Shown here: positions 10,785 through 19,673 of the stretch, one piece after another
Layout: every line of letters begins with the position of its first letter
Position numbering within the stretch: the stretch's first letter is position 1
Made by a program: the position numbers and the translations under genes
Assembly (NCBI GenBank): GCA_031761405.1
Contig: JASEVX010000003.1
Coordinates: forward strand, 69,686,484 to 69,750,483
Direction: 5' to 3'
Origin: Serripes groenlandicus
Taxonomy: Eukaryota; Mollusca; Bivalvia; Cardiida; Cardiidae
Length of the DNA: 64,000 bases
The notes under the pieces: generated by a model
The model's database searches: none
What the model saw: the letters and a program-made list of their open reading frames with translations, nothing else
Told to the model about the DNA's origin: nothing

Positions 10785-11093
10785 AGCTGAGCCCCGGTAG
10801 TTTAGTAGGTAGCGACGTGGGCTGTCAATCCAGGGGTTGTGAGTTCAAATCTCAGCTTGGCCAACATTCTTTCCGACGTTTGACAAAAGTCACTGTGACA
10901 ATTGCGTCATTTGTCTTTCACCAATGGGCTGTTTAACAGTCTATGTGGAAAAGCAGCCAGTTGCTTAGAAAGTATGTTGTGTGGTGTACTGGTGTGGGAA
11001 AACCAGGAAACGCTTGAGTAGGTGAACTGGTCGCCGTGATATGACTTAAAAATTGTTGAAAACCGCGTTAAACTCTAATCAATTAACCAATCA
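10785..11093 (+). mobile_element. SINE family 4, full length, tRNA-like head
   Basis: The head GCCCCGGTAGTTTAGTAGG, then TAGCGACG...GTTGTGAGTTCAAATCTC, has A- and B-box-like spacing of a tRNA. A body with CACCAATGGGCTG and AAAAGCAGCCAGTTGCTT follows, then a GTGATATGAC tail and an AATC-rich end. It is the most complete of three copies (others at 46.86 and 49.01 kb). It is interpreted as a SINE, not a functional tRNA, because the acceptor stem does not close. Confidence 0.85.
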
Positions 11094-11138
11094 CTTTAGA
11101 GCCATTACACCAACAGTTACTGTTTGTTATATTTCCTT

Positions 11139-11333
11139 TCAACCTTTTCCCGCATACAAACTTGCAGCAGACGAGTTCATAAACATCTGGGAAAAAATAT
11201 AGAAATCTCTATAAATGAATAGCGTTGAAACATGGTGCCAAATGGAAACAATTCTCCTTTTCCCACAATGTTTTAAAATGCCGTCTGCTACAGACGCTTC
11301 AAAATACGTCTCTGAAAGTGGGAAAGATTTATA
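11139..11333 (-). mobile_element. TTAA-MITE, subfamily B, decayed ends
   Basis: CCTTTTCCCGCATACAAACTT at the left, GTCTCTGAAAGTGGGAAAG at the right, core partly deleted. A further relic core occupies 11340-11449. Confidence 0.7.
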
Positions 11334-11449
11334 AAATATAGGAAGCATTGTTTTGAAATTATTGTGGAATAAGATCAAATTGTCGAAACCGGCAATTTCT
11401 CCTTTTTTCTCTCAATGTTTTCAGATGTTATCTGCTACAGGTCTGTATC

Positions 11450-11679
11450 TTAACCCTTTCCCTCATACGACAATTCTGCAGCAGACGACTTTGAACATAT
11501 TTTGTCGAAAAATAGAAAATCTCTATAATTGAATGGATAACCCATGACTAAAAGTGGAAAACATTGAGGCAAAAGGAGAAATTGCTCGTTTTGAGCAAAT
11601 TCTTCTTTTGTCACTATGTTTTCAAAAAGCCGTCTGCTGGAGAGGTATCAGAGAGCGTCTGAATGAGGGAAAGGGTTGA
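11450..11679 (-). mobile_element. TTAA-MITE, subfamily A
   Basis: Full-length. The right target site has mutated to TTGA. Confidence 0.9.
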
Positions 11680-11850
11680 ACTAAAATTGGCACCTCCTTA
11701 CTGACCATGGCGATAAAAACATGCCAGATTAATAATGTTTAGTACCTCCTTGAATATTGAAAATTAATCACTGAAAAATCAATTGTGAGATTAAATTTTA
11801 AAATTGCTCTTCCCTTTCACAGATAGGACACACAAGATTGACATTTTGGG

Positions 11851-12033
11851 TTAACCCTTTCCATCATATAGACGCATTCTGATGCCTCTGCAGCAGACGG
11901 CTTTTTGAAAACATAGTAACAAAAGAAGAAATTGCACAAAACGTGCAATTTCTCCTTTTGTCACAATGTTTTCCACTTTTAGTCATAGGTAAATATCCAT
12001 TCAATTATGAATTTGTATGAAGGAAAGGGTTAA
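11851..12033 (+). mobile_element. TTAA-MITE, subfamily A, GCAC/GTGC stem, deleted right arm
   Basis: The stem reads GCACAAAACGTGC. The right subterminal repeat is missing, leaving TTCAATTATGAATTTGTATGA before GGAAAGGGTTAA. Confidence 0.88.
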
Positions 12034-12322
12034 AGCCCTTGAGTGTCAGCTTTTTGTTGCTAACCATTTTGGTGGATACAGAAAAATTGATACACCTCAA
12101 AGAAAACACATTGTAGTAAAGAGTGATGTTGCTAAAAACAAGCAATAATCTCCTTCACCCATGCTTTTTTTTCAAACCTGTGTCATTAAATACAGATTGT
12201 ACATTACAAATACTATCAGATGTGACATGTGTTTCCTCAGATGTTTTCAAAGCAGATAATGATCTCTAATGGTTCCAATAAGTAAGAGTTTCATCATGTT
12301 TGCTCCTTTTTCAGACAACATT

Positions 12323-12519
12323 CAACCCTTTCTGACATGCTTTTTGAAAACATAGTGACAAAAAAAGGAATTGCTCAAAACAAGCAATTTCTCTTTTTTC
12401 CACAATATTTTCCACTTTTAGTTATAGGTTACCCTTTCAATTATAGAGATTTTCTATTTTTTGACAATATATGTTCAAAGTCGTCTACTGCAGAATTGTT
12501 GTATGAGGGAAAGGGTTAA
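12323..12519 (+). mobile_element. TTAA-MITE, subfamily A, deleted left arm
   Basis: The left subterminal repeat is deleted (TTTCTGACATGCTTTTTG). The right arm and TTAA are intact. 12034-12322 is unassigned. Confidence 0.8.
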
Positions 12520-12593
12520 AAATAATTTTTTCATTTATAGAAATGTTTCCTAATTTTGCTAAGTTATATTTAAGTCTTAAGCTACAGATTTGT

Positions 12594-12704
12594 TGCATGT
12601 GGGAAAAGGTTGATATACTGTAGGAAATGGAGAAATTCTTCTTGTGCCACAATGTTTTCAACCCGAATCAGTAATCATACTTTCTTTTAAAGCTTTTCAT
12701 GTTT
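12594..12704 (+). repeat. TTAA-MITE relic fragments
   Basis: A right-arm fragment ending GGGAAAAGGTTGA is followed by a core fragment (GGAGAAATTCTTCTTGTGCC), then by the start of the tandem-repeat element. Confidence 0.5.
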
Positions 12705-15700
12705 AGCTCGACTATTCGAAGAATATGAGAGCTATACTACTCACCCTGGCGTAGGTGTCGGCGTCCATGTCACACTTTCGTTAAGGTTTTGCATGCAAGT
12801 ACTTAAATACTACATGTATTGCATTGAAACTTTCGACAACCCTACTAAACTATCACACCTATGTAGATTATCAAGTTAGATAACTCTATCCTGCATTTTA
12901 TGCAAGTTATGGCCCTTTTTTACTTAGAAATTCTGGTTGAAGTTTTGCGTGCAACTAAATTAAGAGTCCATATCTCTGTATTGACCTGATGCATTGCATT
13001 GAAACTACATACAACCCTACCCAACTATCACACCTGAGGAGATTATTAAGTTAGATAACTCTATCCTGCATTTGATACAAATTATGGCCCTTTTTTTACT
13101 TAGAAATTCTGGTTAAAGTTTTGCGTGAAACTAAATTAAGAGTCCATATCTCAGTATTTACTAGATGCATTGCATTGAAACTACATACAACCCTATCCAA
13201 CTATCACACTTATGTAGATTATCAAGTAGGATAACTCTATCCTGCATTTTATACAAATTATGGCCCTTTTTTTACTTAGAAATTCTGGTTAAAGTTTTAC
13301 GTGCAACTAAATTAAGAGTCCATATCTCAGTATTGACCTGATGCATTGCATTGAAACTACATACAACCCTACCCAACTATCACACCTGAGTAGATTATTA
13401 AGTTAGATAACTCTATCCTGCATTTTATACAAATTATGGCCCTTTTTTTACTTAGAAATTCTGGTTAAAGTTTTGTGTGCAACTAAATTAAGAGTCCATA
13501 TCTCAGTATTTACTTGATGCATTGCATTGAAACTACATACAACCCTACCCAACTATCACACTTATGTAGATTATCAAGTAGGATAACTCTATCCTGCATT
13601 TTATGCAAGTTATGGCCCTCTTTTACTTAGAAATTCTGGTTAAAGTTTTGCGTGCAACTACATTAAGAGACCATACCTTAGTATCTACTTGATGCATTGC
13701 ATTGAAACTTTATACAACCCTTCCCAACTATTACACCTATGTAAATAATCAAGTATGATAACTCCAGAATATTTTGCAATATATGGCCCTTTTTATGCCC
13801 CCGGAATCACCGATTCGGTGGGCATCTAGTTTTTGGCCTGTCTGCACTAAAAATTTTTTAACCTTGACTAATACTTTTGAACCATAACAGGTACGGCTAC
13901 CATATTTCACATGTGTATTCCTTGTGACATGACCTTTCTGTCAGTATCAAAATTTTTGACCTTGCGACCTTGACCTTTGACCTAGATGTTGCCATTCTCG
14001 AAAAAAACCTTTAACCTTGGCCATTACTTTTGAACCATAACAGGTACGGCTACCATATTTCACATGTGTATTCCTTGTGACATGACCTTTCTGTCAGTAC
14101 CAAAATGTTTGACCTTGCGACCTTGACCTTTGACCTAGATGTTGCCATTCTCGAAAAAAACTTTAACCTTGGCCATTACTTTTGAACCATAACAGGTACG
14201 GCTACCATATTTCACATGTGTATTCCTTGTGACATGACATTTCTGTCAGTACCAACATTTTTGACCTTGACCTTTGACCTAGATGTTGCCATTCTCAAAA
14301 AAAACTTTAACCTTGACCACTACTTTTGAACCATAACAGGTAAGGCTACCATATTTCACAAGCGTATACCTTGTGACATGACCTTTCTGTCAGTACCAAA
14401 ATCTTTCACCTTGCGACCTTGACCTTTGACCTAGATGTTGCCATTCTCGATAAAAACTTTAACCTTCACCACTACTTTTGAACCATAACAGGTACGGCTA
14501 CCATATTTCACATGTGTATACCTTGTGACATGACCTTTCTGTCAGTACCTTTCTGTCAGTACCAAAATTTTTCACCTTGCGACCTTGACCTTTGACCTAG
14601 ATGTTGCCATTCTCGATAAAAACTTTAACCTTCACCACTACTTTTGAACCATAACAGGTACGGCTACCATATTTCACATGTGTATACCTTGTGACATGAC
14701 CTTTCTGTCAGTACCAAAAATGTTCACCTTGCGACCTTGACATTTGACCTAGATGTTGCCATTCTCGAAAAAAACTTTAACCTTGACCACTACTTTTGAA
14801 CCATAACAGGTACGGCTACCATATTTCACATGTGTATACCTTGTGACATGACTTTTCTGTCAGTACCAAAATTGTTCACCTTGCGACCTTGACCTTTGAC
14901 CTAGATGTTGCCATTCTCGCAAAAAACTTTAACCTTGACCACTACTTTTGAACCATAATAGGTATGGCTACCATATTTCACATGTGTATTCCTTGTGACA
15001 TGACCTTTCTGTCAGTACCAACATTTTTGACCTGGCGACCTTGACCTTTGACCTAGATGTTGCCATTCGGGGGCATCAGTGTTTCACAAACACATCTTGT
15101 TTTAACTAGAAATTTGGTTAAAGTTTTGCATGCAACTACATTAAGAGTCGATATCCTAGTATTTATGTGATGCATTGCTTTGAAACTTTATACAACCTTT
15201 ACAAACTATCACAAATATGTTGATTTTCAAGTTAAATAACTCTATCCTGCATTTGATGCAAGTTATAGCCCTTTTTACTTAGAAATTCTGGTTAAAGTTT
15301 TGCATGCAACTACATTAAGAGACCATAATTATCTTAGTAACTACTTGATGCATTGCATCGAAACTTTTTACAGTCCTTCCCAACCATCACAGCTATTTAA
15401 AAGATCAAGAACGATAACTCTATCCTGCATTTTATGCAAGTTATGGCCCTTTTTGGACTTAGAAATTCTGGTAAAAGTTTTGCATCTACATTTAGAGTGT
15501 AATCTCAGTAACAACTTGAAGCATTGTATTGAAACTTTATTTAACCTCTCCCAATTTCACAACTATAAACACAACCAATTAAGATAACTCTATCCTGCAT
15601 ATGGTGCAAATTGTTGCCATTTTTTTACTTGAAATTATGGTTAAAGGTTTGCGTGCAACTACATTAAGAGTCCATATCTTAGTAACTACTAGATGCATTC

Positions 15701-15887
15701 CATTGAAACGTTATACAACCTATGAACATAATCAAGTTGAATAACTCTATCCTGCATATAATGCAAATTATCACCCTTTAAGAAATTGTTGATAATGTTT
15801 TGCATGCAACTACATTAAAGTCCGTTATCTCAGTAACTTACATAAGCGGTGGAATAGTCAAGCGCGCTGTCCTCTGACAGCTCTTGT
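12705..15887 (+). mobile_element. Large pearl/HINE-like element, about 180-bp units
   Basis: It starts T|AGCTCGACTATTCGAAGAA and ends GACAGCTCTTGT|T. The interior is roughly ten diverged units of about 180 bp carrying AACTCTATCCTGCAT, TTATGGCCC and TTGCATTGAAACT. There is no long open frame; a short one at 15300-15587 is repeat sequence. A second element of the same architectural class (13795-15100) is nested inside it. The superfamily is inferred from architecture. Confidence 0.75.
13795..15100 (+). mobile_element. Nested pearl/HINE-like element, about 150-bp units
   Basis: It begins ATGCCCCCGGAATCACCG with the self-complementary GATTCGGTGGGCAT, and ends GGGGGCATCAGTG...ACATCTTGT. Eight units of about 145-165 bp each hold GAACCATAACAGGTACGGCT and GACCTAGATGTTGCCATTC. 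It sits exactly in the T-run of a GGCCCTTTTTTACTTAG motif of the surrounding element, so it arrived later. Confidence 0.82.
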
Positions 15888-16045
15888 TTGGAGATATTTT
15901 AATGTAACATTTTCTTTTCATCAGGAGTTTTTATATCCAATAAATCAGGTAAGCCGTTAAGGTCAAAATATTTCAAAAAATTATAATCCAATTTGACGAG
16001 ATTACCATTTAATATAAAAGGTATTTAATGTATGGACATTCAAAA

Positions 16046-16275
16046 TTAACCCCTTCTCTCAAACGACAATTCTGCAGCAGACGACATTGAACATATTTTG
16101 TCAAAGAATAGAAAATCTCTATTATTGAATGATTAACATATGACTAAAAGTGGGAAACACTGAGGCGAAAGGAGAAATTGCTTGTTTTAAGCAATTTCTT
16201 CTTTTGTCATATATGTTTTCAAAAAGCCGTCTGCTGCTGAGGCGTCAAAAAGCGTCTATATGAGGAAAGGGTTAA
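16046..16275 (-). mobile_element. TTAA-MITE, subfamily A
   Basis: Full-length. Its right TTAA (16272) doubles as the left TTAA of the next copy. Confidence 0.9.
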
Positions 16276-16506
16276 ACACTTTCCCACATCATGCTTTCTG
16301 ATGCCTCTGCAGTATACTTGATGTTGGAAAACATTGTGCATGGCAAAGGATAAATTGCTCATTTAAACAAACAATTTCTCCCTTTAGCCACAATGCTTTC
16401 ATTTTGTTCATTAAATATACTTTCATGTATAGAGTGTTTCCATATGTTTGCCTATATGTTTTCAAAGTTGTCTGCTGCAGATTTGTTGAATGTGGGAAAG
16501 TGTTAA
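16272..16506 (+). mobile_element. TTAA-MITE, subfamily B
   Basis: TTAA at 16272 and 16503, with long core arms GGAAAACATTGTG and CCACAATGCTTTC. Adjacent, with a shared target site, to the copy on its left. Confidence 0.85.
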
Positions 16507-16913
16507 CATGAGTGAAGGTTTTTTTGTGTAGCCTGAATTGGCAATGTGACACATAGCTAGGGATTATTTGCCATAAGTTTCTGTCTGTCTCCCTGTCCGT
16601 CTGTCCAACTCACTTTGACTAATTGGCATGTGACATAGGTGTCCCTTCAAACACTTAATAAATGTATATAAATTTATGAAGTATTGGTTTACTCATTATT
16701 TGACGCTGAAGTTTTAGGCTCTTTTAAATTTAAAGTTTTGTTAACAATTTCTCAAAAACTGCTGTATTTTGATGTATCTTCAGCAGACAACATTTGAAAT
16801 CTTTCAGATTCAAGGAGAAAAAGGCTAATTATGAGCAATTTCTCCTTTTGCAGACAATTTAAACTTGATTGAAGGGTTCTACTTTTATTTTAGTCCATGA
16901 GATAGACAATTGG

Positions 16914-17050
16914 TTGGTACCATCTGGGGTGACAAATTCTCCTTAAGATTTTTTCAAAGGTCTATATGTATACATGAAAAAAATTCCAGGTGGACGTGTC
17001 TCCGGCACAGCTTTGTGTCTGAGACTGTCTGGTTTCCATGGTGACTGGAT
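16914..17050 (+). repeat. Left terminal inverted repeat of the Academ-like element
   Basis: The outer 20 bp match the right end exactly except for the first position of divergence after GGTGACAAA. The inner part aligns with gaps. It pairs with 22120-22253. Confidence 0.85.
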
Positions 17051-17086
17051 TTATTTCGATTATGAAAATGGTTTCACGATGTTCCT

Positions 17087-17410
17087 GATATAGCATTTAT
17101 AATTTGCTTTTGTTTTAAGAAAATATGTATATGTAGCCTAAAATATCTTCGAAAGTTGTTTTACAAGTGATCACAAGTCGTGGGTTCTTTAATCATGAGT
17201 GAAAACCTCCGTAACAGCATTACGTTACAAAATTCCGTTACCAACTATGTATCTGATATAGCATTGATAATTTGCTTATACATGTTTTGTAAGAGTAATT
17301 GTAGATGCAGACTAAATAGATAATTGAAAGTAGTTTTGGATGTCCTGCATTCTTAGATCATGTTTTGAAAACATCCGTAATGGCGTTACGTTACAAATTA
17401 CCATGATCAA
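17087..17410 (+). repeat. Subterminal tandem duplication, 2 x about 165 bp
   Basis: Two diverged copies start TGATATAGCATT (17087 and 17254). Each ends with CCGTAA followed by a near-palindromic GTAACRGCATTACGTTAC-type block. Position inside the TIR and before the frame suggests transposase binding or promoter function; this is inference. Confidence 0.6.
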
Positions 17411-17474
17411 TTATTTACAAAACATAACAGATATAACAGAAACGTTCTGGATAATACCATCTGCTGTAAAATAG

Positions 17475-19649
17475 TTACAAAATTTCGATGAACTGTTACA
17501 GTACAGAGATTCGCAAGAAATTCCTGAAATTTCATACCATGGTTCATGCAGGAAGTCATTTACACACAAGAAAACACTTGAACGAATACAAAAAGAAGAA
17601 GCAGGACCATCCTGTGCAAGTGACAATGTTGATCGTGAATTATACAAGCTTAGTAGAAGAGATCAAGGTATATCCTCATCAAGAGTGTATGATAAAGTTT
17701 GTATATTTTGTGACAAGGTAAGCAAATATAAAAAAGGGACAAATTCAAGGGAACAATTATGCAAATCGGTGGATCTGAGATCAGATATGACTGTTAGACA
17801 GATAGCTGAGAAAAAAATGGACCAAAATATATTGGCTATCACATCTCGTGAATTGGTAGCAGCTGAGGCACATTATCATAAGTCATGCTACAAGATATAT
17901 ACTAAGGTAGAACAGTCCGTACAAAGCGAATGTGAAATTGAGAAGCAGGACGTGTACTCGTCAAAGGAAATAGAGGCATATATCATGTTGTTTGAATATA
18001 TTCGTAGTGACTTATTTGAAAGTCCTCGTGTAATTCCAATGACCAAGCATTCAGAAGCATTAGTTATTAATATGAACTCTCTTGGTGTTACAGATATTAA
18101 GCCCCAGACCAAAAAGCATATTCGAAGGAAATTGGAGTCTGAACTTGGTGATAGTATTGAGATTGTAACAGCTAACAATGGCAGGCTTTATGTTATACCT
18201 AGTAATTTAACCAGAGCTATGGTAGTTCATGAGAATATAAGAATCACGTCTGAATTGGAATCTCTAAGATCCGAAAGTCCGAGAGTCACATTAAAGAAAT
18301 GTGCTTTGGATATTCGCAATGAAATAAAGAACAGAAGCATAGAACAGGAATGGCCACCACAGCCAGAACATTTGAATAACAAGTATCTACCACTTCCGGC
18401 ATCTCTGACCAACTTCTTTGAAACAATGTTAGCGGGAGACTTGGAGAAGAAACAACCATCAGAAAAGGTTGATAGACTTGTCAATTCGTTTGCTCAAGAC
18501 TGTGTGTATGCTATTAGCGGAGGTAAACAGAAACCTTCAAAACACATCTTGCTGCCTTGGGCAGTGAAGTCACTAACAGGAAATGTAGAATTGATCAAAG
18601 TTTTGAACAGATTGGGACATGGGATATCATATAGTCTACTGGAGGAAATAGACACTGCTCTCTGTCTCCAGAAATTAGAAGACACTGATGATATAGACAT
18701 AGCATTACCTTCTAACATTCTGCCATGTATACCTACCACATTAGCTTTCGATAACATAGATCGTCTAGAGGAGACACTTAGCGGTTCAGGAACATCTCAC
18801 AGAGTAAATGGTATAGTGATTCAACCACAGGTTCCAACAGTCCCAGAATTTAAAGAGCATCTACCAGTCGATAAGCTAAAACGCAGAAGCATTAATCCTC
18901 CAGCATCAACACTTGCTCCGTATATAGCTGGCAAGAGAATAGGTCCAGCGCCTATAGTACAACAAGTTGACTTGAACAATAACAATGATGTACAGAATGC
19001 ACACTTGAAGAATATAGTATGGAGTTTAGTGCGGCAAAACGATACCGACAGTCAGAAGATCAGCTCCTGGACTGGGTTCAATATACAAACACGAGACAAT
19101 GTATATGTTATACAAGACAAGGTTGGGTATTTGCCTACCATAAATGCCCCGGCAACAGATATGTCAACAGTGAATGAAATTCTCCACCAGTGTCTGAAGA
19201 TCATTAGAAAATTGGACTTAACAGAAATAGTATGTGTTTTTGACCAAGCATTGTACGCAAAAGCTGCTGAAGTAATATGGAAAAATACAGAGACATTCAG
19301 ACCAATTATAATCAGAATGGGAGCTTTCCACACACTCTGTAATGTAATGGGTACCATTGGAAAACGATTCAAGGATGCCGGACTAAGAGATCTCGCTGTT
19401 GAGTCATCAGTCATTGCAGAAGGTTCAATTGATGGTGTGCTGGAGGGCAGGAAGTACAACAGGGCTGTAAGATTACACAAATTAGTTTATGAAGCAATGA
19501 TGCGACTTGTCTGGAAAGGATTTTACAGCTGGTTAGAGGAGGAACACCAAGGAGAAGTTCAGAACCTGAATGATACCATAGTTGTGATTGAAAACCTGCA
19601 TACTAATGTCAATCAAGACCAGCTTGCTGAAGTTCTCGACAAAAGTTAA
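17475..19649 (+). CDS. Transposase N-terminal half (Academ-like), ends at premature stop
   Basis: The frame opens after TAG at 17472-17474 and has no in-frame ATG before a GTG at 17685. The AAAATAG|TT just upstream is a plausible splice acceptor, so the true start may lie in an upstream exon. Before 17685 the frame encodes a YHGSCRKSFTHKKTL motif, a pattern I associate with this family. Counting from 17685: Zn-binding residues CIFC (7-9) and HYHKSC (63-68); a helical stretch with LTGNVELIKVLNRLGH (297-312); FDNID (355-359, D356); FDQALYAKA (519-527, D520); and an acidic segment with E579/E587 before YNRAVRLHKL. D356, D520 and one of the glutamates are candidates for a DDE triad by position and local context. 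The frame stops at TAA 19647 but continues in the same frame to the nuclease half. Confidence 0.8.
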   Translation, partial: LQNFDELLQYRDSQEIPEISYHGSCRKSFTHKKTLERIQKEEAGPSCASDNVDRELYKLSRRDQGISSSRVYDKVCIFCDKVSKYKKGTNSREQLCKSVDLRSDMTVRQIAEKKMDQNILAITSRELVAAEAHYHKSCYKIYTKVEQSVQSECEIEKQDVYSSKEIEAYIMLFEYIRSDLFESPRVIPMTKHSEALVINMNSLGVTDIKPQTKKHIRRKLESELGDSIEIVTANNGRLYVIPSNLTRAMVVHENIRITSELESLRSESPRVTLKKCALDIRNEIKNRSIEQEWPPQPEHLNNKYLPLPASLTNFFETMLAGDLEKKQPSEKVDRLVNSFAQDCVYAISGGKQKPSKHILLPWAVKSLTGNVELIKVLNRLGHGISYSLLEEIDTALCLQKLEDTDDIDIALPSNILPCIPTTLAFDNIDRLEETLSGSGTSHRVNGIVIQPQVPTVPEFKEHLPVDKLKRRSINPPASTLAPYIAGKRIGPAPIVQQVDLNNNNDVQNAHLKNIVWSLVRQNDTDSQKISSWTGFNIQTRDNVYVIQDKVGYLPTINAPATDMSTVNEILHQCLKIIRKLDLTEIVCVFDQALYAKAAEVIWKNTETFRPIIIRMGAFHTLCNVMGTIGKRFKDAGLRDLAVESSVIAEGSIDGVLEGRKYNRAVRLHKLVYEAMMRLVWKGFYSWLEEEHQGEVQNLNDTIVVIENLHTNVNQDQLAEVLDKS

Positions 19650-19673
19650 TGTAAAAGTGTCTTTCAGCTTTTC

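Noticed and set aside
10785..10870. Possible tRNA gene
   Set aside because: A- and B-box-like segments are present, but the acceptor stem does not pair and the sequence continues into a SINE body shared with 46.86 and 49.01 kb.
15300..15587. 95-codon plus-strand frame
   Set aside because: Composed of diverged about 180-bp repeat units of the 12.7-15.9 kb element.
17488..17721. 77-codon ATG frame at the start of the Academ-like coding region
   Set aside because: It overlaps the main frame in another phase. The main frame carries the conserved-looking cysteine motifs; this one does not.
19647..19670. 23-nt GT...AG intron removing the in-frame stop
   Set aside because: Too short for a metazoan spliceosomal intron, and removal would shift the frame.
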